64,000 nt of DNA from Davidsoniella eucalypti (GCA_004009845.1 RMBW01000003.1:124001-188000); one strand, 5' to 3'. Positions 1-13,000 are shown, counted from the first letter of the stretch. Notes: generated by a model from the sequence alone, not told the origin. Numbers and translations are program-made.

Positions 1-3000
1 TAAGCAAGAACGATGATCTATCTCGTACCATCCTGACCCTGGACAGTATATCGAAGATGTCCAACATCAAAGACATCAAATCCGTCATCGAGAACGCCAC
101 AAAAAGCAAAAAGGACCAGATCACACACGAAATCGAGCGCTTGCACAGAATCTCAACGTCCGACGAGATCTCCGAAATCAACGAACTTATCTTGTGGGTT
201 CATGCTCCCAGCGTCTGGATTTTCTCATACCAGGTGGAACATGCACTTGCTCTGCGTTTCAAGGTGTATGGTGAGCAGAAGATGGACTCTACACAGAGCT
301 TGATGACTCTGAAGGAGAGAATTCAGAAAATGTATGGTCTATTCCGCATCGTCGACGACTGTATCAAGTTTAGAATCCCAGAGACGGAGAATTACCTTCC
401 GAAAAAGAAGGGCGCCCTGGATAGCAGCACGACCATACACGAATCAGAAGTCGTGCTTATCGACCACTATCTGAAAACGGTCTGCCCAGCTGAAGTGTAC
501 GAAAAGTTTGGCTTCAAGGCCTTCCTCGACGACAAGATCACAAACAGGAACCTTGCGGACCAGAACCGGTACATATTCCTGGATGCCCCGAACATGCACA
601 TCGAAATGGCTATGCGCTGTATGGCTTGTCTTATGGACTCGCATCCGAGAAGCAAGGATAGAGCGGTCAATATGAAAAGCTTTTCGGCTCGATATCTAAT
701 GTACCACTTGGACAGCATACCTAAGGAGGGTACTGACCCGGCGCGCATTTCCCGTCTCGGTGTCATGCTTCGTGAGTTCTTTTCCTCACCATACGCCATC
801 ACAAGCCTTGCCACGAATGGCGTGGCGAAGTTCTGCGAATGTGTTTTTTGCCGGAACGGAGCCACCAGCACTATCGTATTCCCCGAGCACTGGAAAGCGT
901 GGATTCAAAATAAGACAGCCATCAAAGAGGTCGATAAATGGATCAAAAAGACTGGAAACTACGAGTCTGATGCCGTAGTGGACAGCATAGACAAGGCGGT
1001 GGCAGACTCTATGTCACTCATCGATTTGACTGGTAGACTCTTGAAGCCAGCAGCACAGCACTTCGCTGAGATGTTGTTCAAATATCCCGGACTAGACCTC
1101 ATGATGAGTCAGAAGTACGCGTTACAGTTCCTACAAGTGGTGAAACAAGATGTAAGTTTCGGAGCGCAAATATGACTGCCCTTTGTTGCACATTAATATG
1201 AACTAACACGTACTGCTATAGATGGAGGGCAATAACAGTTGCCAATGTCTCAGATGTATCAGCGTCACTATGGACTGTATCTCGGATATTGAGGCGTATT
1301 GCAAAGAGTTGCTGGGCTGCTCAGTTCTGAATCAAGCCGATACAGGCGTGGATATCGACAGTCAAGCGGCATACGTCATGTACCTCGTCCAGAGTACATC
1401 TATACCATCAAGAGCGATCACTGATCGTGTCGAGAAGGCGCTCCAGCTCAACCCAACAGCGTGGAAGGCAAAGTATATACTCTCAAAGCGATCAGGCCCA
1501 GTCAAGACGCGGATTGCATACCTTCAAGACGCCATTACTCTGCTTGAGCAGAACGAGGTTTTCTCGCAGACACAGGAAGGCAAACGATCATTGTCGAGAA
1601 TGTGCTACGATCTAGGAGCCATTTGGGCCAACTGGATCCAGACTGCAGACAAGGCGACAGCTCTTTTTGTCAAAGCCGCCCAGAAACACCAAAACGAACA
1701 TCTCGTCAAGGATATGTACAAAGTCTTCATATGGCTCGACCGTCTACGGGACTACGAATCCATCATGCGTATATTTTGCGCGTTTGGTCTGAACGAGCAG
1801 AGTAATGACGAGTCTAGAACGGAATCGTCACTAGCCTTGGATCCATCCGAGCTCAGCGCTTCAGCTCTTGACGACAGCTATGACGAGAAGCTTGGTTGCT
1901 CCAGGAAGGAACTGGTCAGGAACTTCAACCATTTCCTGGGGATTCTATGTTCTTTGGACTCGTGGTGGAGCTGGGGTGGCAAATACCTGGGCTACACTAT
2001 TGCCCGTACGTTGTACTATACCGACAAATGGCAGCTACTTGATGTCGTATTCGAGAGTGCTATGGACGAATTGGCGAAAGACACCGAAAATTACAATCAG
2101 TACTGCTGCTTATGCTTCAACCACGCTTTGGCAATTTCTTGGAAACCAGGATGTGATTGGTATCAGGTCCGCAAATCTTTGGATCTAATTCTGAGCTGGG
2201 ATTGCCAGGAGTCGCTCACTGATTCCGACCAAGTCGAGATGATTGATAAAATCACCGGGCTCTATATTACCGCGACGGTCAACATTCTCAAGAAACTTAG
2301 AACTGAGGCTGAAGCCACCAAAGCTGATAAAGCCAAGTCTGAAGTCGCCAAGATGGAAGCACTCAAAGCTAATGAGTTTGAGAGTAAAAAGGTTGTCGAC
2401 AAGGTTGAAGAGCTATATGTTAAGAGATACAGATTCGGAGATCTGACGGATGCGGGCCTTCTTAAGTTTGTGACGGCATGGAACCGAGAGCCTAAACTAA
2501 AGCGCAGCAACAAACCCAAGAAATTGTTTGCGCCTCGTGCGGCGAAGTATCTCGAGATGCTGCGCGATGACATCGAAACCAACGACCAGGAAGCGTACAA
2601 TGCACTACGTCACATGTTCAACGCGTTCCAGGACGAAAAGAACTATGATGCTGTCATGGACCTGATTACGCAACTTTCATGCAAGCAGAGTTCGGGATCC
2701 CCTACAGACGAGATCAAATGGAGTCAAGTTCCAAAAGTTTGTGCGCCTATTGATAGCGATAACGAAGTGGAACTGGACATGGTGAATCTATATCCACCTA
2801 TCAACAACACAGTCAAGAAGATACTTCAGACTCCAGCCAGCTCTTCGATCAGCACTCTACCTGGCAACAACGGCGAGGCCAGTCAGGAAATCCACACGGA
2901 AAGCGCAGGCCAGGGAGAAAGCGGAGACGGCAGCTATATTCAGACGGCGTTTGTCGCAGAAAGAGTCATTGGAGAAGACTTTGGACGACAGCCGAAACTC

Positions 3001-3396
3001 TTTTTGAGTTTCTACGAAAAGCCTGCTGCCGGGGATGGGTTTTGGGTCTGTGATTATTGCTATGGGAATATCATGACTGCACGCGGCTGTTATGTTTGCG
3101 AAGACTGCTCCATAGATATCATGGTTCACTCATGGTGCTACGAGCTAGTTCAGCAGGGATGGCAGCAATACTCAAATTGCCATCGGACTCATTCGATGAG
3201 GAAGCTGACACCGCGCCCCGAGACTTTGGATGACATCGACTCGAACAGTGTTATGGTAGATGGAAAGCGCTGGACTATTGAGGAGTGGAAGAATTTAATG
3301 GATGGCCAATATGTCAGAGTTACAAACGAGGCTAAGAAGGCATTGAAACAATCGCAGTCAAAGAAATTCGATAGGGTGTCACAAGTAGCTAATTAG
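1..3396 (+). CDS. STAND/NLR-type protein with C-terminal zinc finger (5' end cut by the window)
   Basis: The frame is open from base 3, so the true start lies left of the window. Exon 3..1151 joins 1222..3396 through a 70-bp intron (GTAAGT..ATAG, branch AACTAAC). The join keeps phase 0, so the ATG at 1222 is internal. The first visible part (residues E-I-N-E-L-I-L-W-V, then S-Y-Q-V-E-H-A-L-A-L-R-F) looks like the winged-helix segment that follows a NACHT ATPase in fungal STAND proteins. The middle is helical and TPR-like (around 1400-1800), with a charged coiled-coil stretch near 2290-2420. The C terminus (about 3045-3190) carries C-x2-C, C-x2-C-x2-C, H-x2-C and C-H-x2-H spacing, a ZZ/C1-like zinc finger. 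By family such proteins are thought to act in non-self recognition or regulated cell death. The ATPase core is outside the window, so the family call is inference from the downstream architecture. Confidence 0.72.
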
Positions 3397-4494
3397 TTAG
3401 GGTGAACGGTCAAGATTAGTAATCTATGGGATATCGGTACATATACAATTACATATATCTATTTACATGCATACAGCCAGCTGTGACGGTGCTTCGAGTT
3501 TCCTAGTAAAGAAGCCCAAAATCGTAAAATGGTAGCTAATATCCATCACTACTTTCGGTTGATATTTGGAGTTTGTGATCAAAGATGCGAGAAAAGTTGG
3601 GGAACCCTGGTCATATTGGCTGGCCTAGTGGTATTGGTTGGAGTGAAGAGTAGGACCGCTCACGACGGCTTCTCTTGATCTAGCTCAGGGAGCGCTATTC
3701 GATATGCATCTGGCATGTGTAGCTGTATAGCATGCAACATGCGGGTCCTTGATATTGTAGTATCGTTGAACAAAGGTGGCAGCCGGCTATCATGATCCTT
3801 GCTAGTAGGCCCCGTGACGAGTACAACGACGACACCTACATCTACTAGTGGCAGTTTGGCGATGCTTATTCGGCCTCTTTGGCCAGAACGGAAAGTGGAA
3901 GCCCGGCTTATCCACAAATTACAAGTCACCCGACCACCTTTTTTGTCCGGCAGCTGCATACGAGAAGTGTGACTGGCCATCAGGTTAGAGCAAGCCGAAA
4001 GAATATCGTGAGACGGGATGTAGTTAAGGAGGTGTACTATCTAAAGCGTAGGTGCACGAAAACGGAAACACCGCGGCTTTGGTACGGCGGGCAAAAGCGG
4101 TGCGATTTTGCGGTAGCTACTGTGTTGGTACTGGCGGTGGTCCATATCGGACCGCTCTGCGCCGGACTTTTGAAGAGAGGTTCCTGCCTTTTTGGCAGCC
4201 AATCTTCGGGGCATATAAGGAAGCATGCATGGCCGTCCTGAACACGTAGTTTCTGTTCTGGCCAGCTGTGCCAACACCGAAAAATAAACAAATAAACAAA
4301 TAAACAAATTTCGACAACGTCTCTTGTGCAACTAGATTTGTATCTGCAACTATATTTCCACGCCTTTATATCTTCCTCCGGCCTCGGTCTTCTTACTTCG
4401 ATATCATAATTATCGTCGCCTGAGACATCGCCAACGACTCTCCACTTTGATTCTCGACAACTCACCACGATATATTCGGCTTATCCAGTACAAA
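3397..4494. other. Intergenic: STAND gene 3' flank and transaldolase promoter
   Basis: No convincing gene. Several overlapping small frames exist on both strands but none has an ATG-led, family-like protein. The 200 bp before the transaldolase ATG are pyrimidine-rich, as in many fungal promoters. A small 8-bp tandem repeat lies at 4284-4309. Confidence 0.6.
4284..4309. repeat. 8-bp tandem repeat (ATAAACAA, about 3 copies)
   Basis: The T positions recur every 8 bases (4285, 4293, 4301). It is a simple microsatellite-like run about 190 bp upstream of the transaldolase ATG. Confidence 0.85.
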
Positions 4495-6133
4495 ATGGGC
4501 TCGCCAGAGAAGTCAATGCTCCAGCTGCTGGAAGAACAGCGTAAGCGAATCCCCGTGAAATGCCCCATGCCAACGTCTTCGACGGTAATATTAAGGCTAT
4601 TGATGCTAGCGATGCTAGCGCTGATAGAACAGCCCGTGTTGTTGTATTGTTTGCTGACCCTCTCTCGTGCAGTTGATGTCGACGTGGACTGGATGGACCC
4701 AGTATTTGTTCGCTCGCTAGACTTCAAGTACCATGACATGACCAGCAATCAATTCATAGTTGACGCCCAGGTAGCCAAGCCAGAGAACCAGAAACTGATC
4801 GCCCAAGCCGCCAGCGAACTGCCGGGCCAGGATTCGCTAGCTGTGTACACGAGAGTGGTAAGTTCTTCCGTCTCTCCCGCTTCTTCCTGAAAGGAGAAAA
4901 AGCCCAAAACATACAAAGCATGTATCGATTTGCTATTCAATACTCGATTGGGATGTGTCAATAACAATATTTGCTTGCTCTGCGCTGCCTCGCTCGCCCA
5001 TGCAATAGGCCGCCAATCTATGCAAGAACAACATTGACGTTCTGACCGGCCGAGTCCTACTCCAAACCCGCCCAGCTGAAGCATACGATACCGAGGCAAC
5101 GGTCAAGTACGGTTTGCTTATCGACGCGGAGCTAGGGCGTCTCGGCATTGGCCGTGATCGCTATGCCATCAAGATCCCCATCACCGGACCCGCCATGAAT
5201 GCAGCCAAGATCCTACAGGCCGAGGGCATTATGACTCTCGGCACTATACTACTTAGCGTTGAGCAGGCTCTTGCTGCCAGCCAGGCCGGCTGTTACTACG
5301 TCAGTCCGTATTTAAATGGTAAGTCGCACTGGTACCGAATTGAGCTCAATGAATTATGTGCATTCAGGAGCATTGTGTACGATTTCTTGTTCTAGAACTT
5401 TGCAGATAAGACCCGACCGGCTGGTGTCTACTCCTTTGGTTTCCACGACCCCACTTCATTGCAGATTTGGCGTGTCAAGCCCCAGCGATCAGGCTGCAAT
5501 AAACACCAGCCAACACCAAAGATCCTAGTGCACAAGAAAGTAGCACAGGCTAATGTCTAACAACCTCATTCAACTGTAGAAATCAAGGCGCACCTGGACA
5601 ACTCAGTATGGCCCAACGTGACCGACCCCGCTATCGAGCATCCCATGGCCCCCCGCGTCATCCAGATGCTAGAGGCTTACCGCTCTCTATACCGGAAGTC
5701 GGGCCGCGAGCAGCCGCGCATGAAACTCGCCAGCCTACTATCCATTGACGAGTGCATGGCCGCCGGTGAATACGGGTGCCATGGTATCACTATATCGCAA
5801 CCTTTACTAGAGGAACTCGCTGCCACTCCGGCTACGCGTGCAAAGCAGCCCAGTGGCCCGGGCCCCAAGCCAGCACATCCATACGCTAGTGCACCGGAAG
5901 CTCTCCACGCGCGCTTTGCGGATGCATTGGCTCGTGATCCGCTGCGGGAGGGAGGTCTTGCGTTGCAGGCAAGCCTCGACCAAGACTGGCTGGCTAACGG
6001 GGGCCAATTATTAGACGAAGCCATTAAATGGGACCCAGCGGCCCAGGCAAGACTAGACTATGCGCTGGACTTTTTCAACAAGGCAGAACAGCGGAGTTTG
6101 GAGGTGGTGGAGGCCGTGCTTGCTAGTGTGTAA
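4495..6133 (+). CDS. Transaldolase-family protein (4 exons, 364 aa)
   Basis: Proposed exons are 4495..4540, 4673..4857, 5009..5318 and 5580..6133, all phase-consistent. Transaldolase moves a dihydroxyacetone unit between sugar phosphates in the non-oxidative pentose phosphate pathway, in the cytosol. Seen: an early D-V-D-V-D-W-M-D segment followed by M-T-S-N-Q (strand 1 of the barrel, substrate Asp/Asn), Y-A-I-K-I-P-I-T-G (the Schiff-base lysine), G-C-Y-Y-V-S-P-Y-L-N, and a late A-A-G-E-Y-G-C-H segment. Length fits the family. The first intron replaces an open but unrelated hydrophobic stretch, and splicing it joins L-L-E-E-Q directly to the conserved D-V-D. The third intron is long (261 bp) and holds a possible extra exon (see findings). 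The family also contains near relatives of the main transaldolase, so this may be a paralogue rather than TAL1. Confidence 0.82.
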
Positions 6134-7057
6134 ATGCATACAACTACATGTATGAAGACGTGTATGCGCTAATGTTACCTAGTGCGCTGTGTCGATGTGG
6201 GCTTGGAACTTGCTTTGATCAAGCATATGATTATGATAGATAGTTTTTCAATAATGAACTAGTATGGTCAAGTAGATAGGCCTGCAGATAGCCTACCCTT
6301 CTAAGTGGGCTGTCCCAAAGTGATATCGTGCGTTCTTGGTCTTTCTTGTAGATTATACATACTTGGCTACGGAGTCAGGCTAATATGGCGTAAGATTATC
6401 AGCAAATATAGAAAGTAGGTATCAAGAGAAAGCATATAAAATGAATTGGCTAGTTAGAGTTCTACGACGATAAAGGTTGGTGTATGACTATCAAAGAAAC
6501 TTGATTATAAGTATATGCCGGGGGATCTATCTCTTCGCGGATGTATTATATAGTCTTAAATACATTTCTAAAAATTGTATAAGTACTTGGGTTAAGAATA
6601 GTGAAAAATGACTTAGTGATGCAAGGGTTAGGGTCGTGTCAAAGTTACAAACAAGTCTAGACAAGATGACACAAATAAAAAGAACAACAAGTAAATTAGT
6701 GAATGTAAACAATCTAATAGAAATAAAAATAAAAGCGATGATAGTAGTTTCCTCCAATGCCCTCCATCCAAAAAAGTGTAAGCCCAAGTGATATAATGAT
6801 CAACTTATGTATGTTCCAAATTTATAGAGTCCCTATTTATAATATCCAAAAAGCAAATTTATGAAAAGATTGAAACAAAGTAAAACAAGCGCAGCGTAAA
6901 GTAAAAAAAATGAGTGGGTGGAAAGAAGACAAAAAAAAGAAATCATGAGAGAAGAATGAAAAGAAATCATGTTTATACCGGGTCATCATAAAACGTAAAG
7001 TCTTCGTCGACTAAGGACATTCTTTGTGAATCTGAGTAATCAAGCATAGGGGTATTT
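6134..7057. other. Convergent intergenic region
   Basis: AT-rich 3' flanks of the transaldolase (+) and the bHLH gene (-). I see no gene, only short shadow frames. Confidence 0.6.
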
Positions 7058-7535
7058 TTACCAGCCATGCTTAGACTCATCGTCGCCGTTGTGCTCACCA
7101 CGTGGGCCGTCATCGTCTTCCATACCGACATCGTGACCGTGATCCCGGTGCACATGTTCGTGGTGGCCGGAATAGAACGTGCTTCGGGAAACCGGATGGC
7201 TATGAGGCTGGGGTGGGTACATCACGCCTGGGTTCTGTGACTGCGGGTCGACATACATAGATCCTGAGCTGCCTTGGTGGATGTGTGGCTGCTGGATGTG
7301 TTGTTGTTGGGTGGAGTATATATGTGGCATACCACCTTGCTGTGGCTGTTGTTGTAGTTGTGGTCGTGGCTGAGGCGAATATAGCGAGGCGGGGTTTGTG
7401 TGGGGGAGAACTTGGCTCTGACCAGTGAAAATATGGGTATTGTCAGGGCTGGAGATGTGTGGCACCTGCTGGTGTTGGCCGTGGTGGTGTTGCTGGCCTG
7501 GGTAAAGCAAAGGGTCGGCCTGTTGTCCATGGCCA

Positions 7536-7567
<32 letters not shown>

Positions 7568-9215
7568 AGAGGTGTTAGGTAGCTGTGAAATACTAGCTTG
7601 GTTTAGAACAGCATAGTATGATTGGCTGTGCGACGGGCTGGGAATCTGAGCGCCGTGCCATTGATGCTGATGGACGGGCGGTGGCGACTGAACAACGGGA
7701 GATAGGGTACTAGATTGATGAGCGTGGGGAGAAGCATGAGGATGGGCATGGGTAGTGTCTTGTGTATACATGGAGCTGAATGGAATGTTGGGCTGCGTGC
7801 TGAGGCCCTGAGGCGCTAGTGGATGGTGACCCTGGCTGCTGTATGGAGCATTGAAGGGCTCAGGAACTATCGATGCGTGCGTTTGCGTAGTATCGGACAT
7901 GAAGCTGCCCATGGGTGAGCTGAGGTCAACGCTGGGAGCGCCCATCGATGACTCTTGCACGTAGTTGAATGGCGTTTGACTAGGGAGCGTTGTCGGTGCT
8001 TCCTGTGGTGCTAGCGGCTGCATAGGCTGTTGTGAAGACATTGCCAAGTGCTGGCCCTGCTGAAGGGGCAAGCCGCCCACCGGGTAATCCGATTGTGTAG
8101 GGCGGTTTCTCATGGACTGCTGGGATATGATGTTTTGGTTTTGGGATGCGGACTCGCTGCGTAGCTTCTCTGCCTCCAGGCGATCCTTTTCCTGAACCTT
8201 GTAGTAATTAGGATACTTGATCCTTTCCTCCGCCGTCATTTCGTAGTCATCCTCGCGGGGATCTGTCTTGGGCTCGCCAAATTTGTTGAGTGGCCGACCT
8301 AGAGCTAGAGCCGCACTCTTAATCATCTCCGCTTCGGCAATGTAGCCAAAAAGAAGTGGGAAATCGGATAATTTTATTATTGCTGGTATTGGAGGTAGGT
8401 TGTCATTAATACGGTACTTGTTAAGCTGTTCCAGAACAGAATTGCGCTCGTCGCTTAGTTTTTGAAAGCCGCCAATTGCCTCACGGCAACGACTATTTTG
8501 TAGGCAGTGTAGCAGTGTACTTTCTAGCGTGACTACATGCTTAGATAACCGTTTAGCTTCAGTAAGGACAACCTTTGGGATAAAGGATGCCAGTATCTAG
8601 TAAGAAGATACAATGTTAGTTGAGTGGAACTGGCGTTACACAAAAAGGTGAGCGATATAATTTCAGATGGAAATATTTCCGTATGTGGAAACGGCGCCGG
8701 CTTCTCGTCCGACGTGGCACAGGGCAGCTTCTGGTCTTGGAATGGTTGTGAACGTCCTAGGTAGTACAAGACGTCGCAATATGGTAAAGAATGATGAAAA
8801 TGAGGGACATGGGAAAACTGCTATTGGTTAAGGAACTTACTGCCAGACTTGTCTTGAAAGCTTCTCGACGGGACTTCTCAAACTGCCGATGGCTTGCGCG
8901 TTCTGAATCGGTAAATGTCCGTATTCTCTTTTTCTTATAGCGTTCCCTAGTGGGGGTTATGGGCGTGGCAGTGTTGCTTTGCGACGCGGCGGTGTTTACT
9001 GGGGTATCAACTCCAGTGACGGTTGTATCCTCCATCTCTTGGTCAGAGTTCCCCATATCCTCATCGGATTCTTGGAGACCGGAAACGCTCAAATTCGACG
9101 TCATGTCGCCGGCTGCAAAGGAAGAGCTGGGTGGTATTGAGTCCATGGATGGCGCTAGGATAGTGCCCCTGTTATGTGGATCGCTGGAAGCCGGATCGTT
9201 TTGAGTCTTTTGCAT
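7058..9215 (-). CDS. bHLH transcription factor with Q/H-rich tail (637 aa)
   Basis: Exon 1 is 9215..8841 and exon 2 is 8596..7058. Joining them (phase 0) gives a complete basic helix-loop-helix at about residues 92-165. The basic region S-H-R-Q-F-E-K-S-R-R has His109, Glu113 and Arg117 in the 5-9-13 pattern that predicts CACGTG (class B E-box) binding. Helix 1 runs across the splice junction, followed by a short loop and helix 2 (L-S-K-H-V-V-T-L-E-S). A helical stretch follows, then a disordered tail rich in Gln, His, Pro and Ser with a run of nine Gln (about residue 470). The N terminus is Ser/Asp/Glu-rich. It should be a nuclear regulator; the target genes are unknown. Upstream lies the 11 kb gene-free stretch. 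The 244-bp intron may contain a cassette exon, 8640..8756 (see findings). I could not match it to a named fungal bHLH. Confidence 0.82.
7538..7564 (-). repeat. (CAG)9 run coding polyglutamine
   Basis: Nine uninterrupted CTG on the plus strand, read as CAG/Gln in the bHLH gene. A pure codon repeat is expected to vary in length between strains. Confidence 0.95.
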
Positions 9216-12200
9216 GTCTTTGTTCTGAAAGGTTGTTCTCGGTTATAATGATAAGCCCTCTGGGCCATGATGATATTGCATGGACTATGGATTGCCCGCG
9301 CTCAAAAGATCGAGTGCCTTGGGATTGAAAGAGAACGGATGTAATACTATTGGGAATCAAAGCATATATATAGGACTGGATCTTTCGATAGGTGTGTGTA
9401 TAAAGGCAAAGAGGGAAGGTGAAGAGAGCAAGGGGTGGGAGGGCGTGGTAAGTTTTCTGTTCTTGAATTTTATTTTTGGGGGGGGAGGCGATGAGGGTCT
9501 AGTAGTGGTAAATAGTGTGGTATTGGATTAGAAAAACTCGCTTGTACTACAGAGAAGGAATCGAGCGAAAAGGGTCGGAAAAGGTTGAGCCAACTGGTAG
9601 ATACTACTCACACTCCTGTTTTGAGTTTATGCTGTATTTCTCTGGTTTATGCTCATAGCCACTTCTCTCAGCTATATCATAACCTCTTTTCTGCTTCTCT
9701 ACGCCGCAAGCAAGACCGAGTGGTTTAGATGGAGTGCTCCATGGTAGCGTTCGTGGTGCAAACAAATGGTGCAAATAAAGTAACAGAAGACGCTTAGTTG
9801 TGTAATGTCAAAAATCAGGAATACCGAAAAAAAGGGAAGACGGGTACTTGGGTTTCGAAATAGTGTTCGTGGCAAAAAACAAAAACGTTCGTATATCGCT
9901 TGCTTTGTTTTCTTGTTTATTTTTATTTTTCGGGGGCTCGAGGTGGTACTAGATACGATCAAGCGAGTGAAGTCGAGATATGTTGTTGGTTAAATAGCTG
10001 AAACACCGAGACAATATGTGGCATCTGTTACCGGGATGGCGGTTTGCAGTCAGGCTTGTAAGTAATAATAACACGACGGTAGGGAGTCAGGATTCCGAGC
10101 AAGGATAAGCTTGTTCGTAGCGGAAAGAGAAAATAAGGATAAAGCTAAGCAGGGAGAACGAGGTGGTCGAAAAATAAGACGTCCACGACGCAGATGGGCA
10201 ATACTGACAGAGATTTATAGACGTGAAAAGTGGCGGGTAATGGAAGATGGTATTGAAGCGGGCGGTAGTAGGTAATATGGTGAAATGGCGTATTTATGAT
10301 GAAGGGGAGCGTAGATATAGAGAAAGTTGAGCTAAATCCTGTTTAGAGCAGAGTTGAGAAAAGTGCAAGAGTAGAGACACGCATTAAGTTATGTTAGTGA
10401 GCAAGATTTGTGGTGGTACATTTGAGTTTTGGGTAGGACTCGGGAACAGCCACCTTTAGTACACATAGGCAACTAAGAAGGTTATTCCAGGCTTACTCCC
10501 ACGTTATGATTCTAGAAACTACCTATATATTGAAGTAGCTACGAGTCAGCTAGTCTGCCGATATATACAATATTTTATATCTAGTCCTCATCATATATTG
10601 GATGGTTGATCGTAGTATAAATATGCCCTGACGTCTTTCCTGTTAGCCTGTAGTGGGCAAGTTCGGTTCTGTTTTATTTTTTTAGGATTGATCCTATTTA
10701 GGCTAATGTAACAGAGTAGAACAGCTTAACATGGAAAAAAATAGAGGTATTAGTGTTGTTTCTATATTAGTATGGACAGCATGTATTGACTATATTCAAA
10801 ATGAGGAACGTATTTAAGAGCCTATTTTCTCTTTGAATCAAGATTCTTCAATATCCTTACACCACATCTAAAGCGGCCACCAAATCGATAGTGGAAATAT
10901 ACTGGTATATTATAGACCTAGACCTCGATCTTTAACTAGACGGTAGATACATACATATAGTCTTATTGATCGACCAGACTTGGATTTTCAACTTCTACAA
11001 AACAATAAAAACTGCAAATACTCTCACAGCCAAGCTACAACTCATATTTCGCTTGTTGGTCCCGGCCGAGATTCAACAGCCTACCAGGATATAATAGATA
11101 TATCTATGGTTCACAGTGTTGAAACTGTAGGATAAAAAAAAACCATGACTATGCGACATTTGTATGTATCACCATGGGGAAAATAACAGCATCTTTGGTT
11201 AGCTATCACAATCACAAATGCATATGCATTAGGTCATATGCATTAGGTCATTTTCACTCGCATGTACTAGCTAGACTGATATAATATTTTTATTCGAGAA
11301 TTATGACACTGCGTATATGATATTCATGTGCTTATCACGAAAATATCAAGATACACTTATCTTCACGCTATTCACCTTATTATCGCGGCAGATAGATCGA
11401 CCGTATTAGCACTCTCTTGGGCAGAAACACACCAACATCCAGTCACAACATCTTATGACTGAAGAGGCGAGGTGATTTGTGTAATAAAAACGGATTCTAT
11501 ATATTGCTATACGTACAGTGAAAGCGCGCTGTATTTCTACCGGGTGTTTTACTAATAACGGTTACCCATGAATTATTACCTCAATACATTCGATCCCCCC
11601 AAACACGATATTCATAAGTAGTATACATGGTATGTCATGTGATTTATATTCTATGAATTAGATGTCCGTATCACAACAGTGACTGACTCAGGCCTAATTT
11701 GGCTACAATCCCGGGCGCTTTTTTGTCGGAGTTCAAGATAGTGTTCAAGCCCAGCATTAATACATACATATATAACAATACCCCACATAAAACTAGATAC
11801 ACAACTATGAGTATATCGGCATTTAATAGCGGGAAACACTGAAAAACAAGACACGTTCAAGAGCACCTTATCAAACAGTAGTTTTCCCTCATATTTTGGT
11901 CCTTCGCTTCCAGAGGCCACCACGCCTCAGCATTATTCTGGTCTATCGCCTCTATTCAGATCTCGTTTCCAAGCAATAGCAATGAATGGTAGCCATTAGA
12001 CAGGGAAACAGTTGAATCTTACGTCGATAAGCCCCAGAATACAGCCGATCATCGAGGGACTGGTGAAAATCTTGCATGCCAAAGGTACCCTAAGCTACAG
12101 CTCACGCCGGTCATATTTTACGAGATCTCTAGAAACATCGCTCACATTCTCTGATTTCCTGAACCGTTTCGTATTGTTAGGCTTCGATATAATAGCTTAC

Positions 12201-13000
12201 TACAGCCCATGTTAGTGCCGGCAAACGCTACGTCAAACCTACAACCGATATTGGCAGCTAAAATGTAATAAACACAGCCGAACAAAGCGAGGCAAAGCTG
12301 TGAAACAAATAAAAAATAAAAACTCACAAAGCATATATGTATACGTAGCTCGGCCAGGCCAAACGGATTTGTCCCTAGATGGGTCACATTCTATAGGCGA
12401 GGGATCCGATGATTCATTATTCCCAGTATGCTGTCTCTTACTATGTTTTCCGTTTTGAGATAATTTGAATTTCATTGTGGATGTGTGAACGAGAATCAAA
12501 TTGGAAAAATCACACTTATCCCACCCCCTTCAAACGTTACTCGTAGTAATCACATACAATATGACTAAATAGGCGACGTTGCTTGTAATAAGATACTCCT
12601 GTATAAGTTGTTTTGTTCAACAAAGGAAAGAAATTCCCAAAAAGGATACTTCTTGCAACCCAACAAATTATTGCCAAGTATGTTCAATGGGCGTAATGGT
12701 TGCACAGCTGGGTAAAAACGGGTTCTACGTAGACACGGCATATTATCGAAGAAATATAACAGCATGTTTATATAGTTGTAGAGTCTGTTATATCAGGCTC
12801 TTGGGACATATTCGTGTTATCAAGTTTGGATAGTAGTTTTCCTGTTATGAACGTTTATAGGTCTAATTGTATATAATACATCTCGGATACGGAAACCAAA
12901 CGACACTTGCATACAATGTAGGCAATACCAAAGCTTTATTGCAATCTTATTCATATACCAACGGCATGTGACAGAATAGGGAATCTTCACTAGGACTATC
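9216..13000. other. Gene-free stretch, left part (upstream of bHLH gene)
   Basis: No ORF here looks like a protein family. Near the bHLH gene it holds an 8-G run (9478-9485) and purine-rich tracts, consistent with a promoter or long 5' UTR. From about 10.5 kb it is AT-rich. A 14-bp tandem duplication lies at 11221-11248. Confidence 0.6.
11221..11250. repeat. 14-bp tandem duplication
   Basis: CATATGCATTAGGT occurs twice back to back (11221-11234 and 11235-11248), followed by CA. It contains the palindrome ATATGCAT-like core. No function can be inferred. Confidence 0.9.

Noticed and set aside
4037..4468. 143- and 96-codon minus-strand frames upstream of the transaldolase
   Set aside because: Overlapping frames in a low-complexity promoter with an 8-bp repeat. 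Composition is Cys/Arg/Tyr-mixed without any family pattern.
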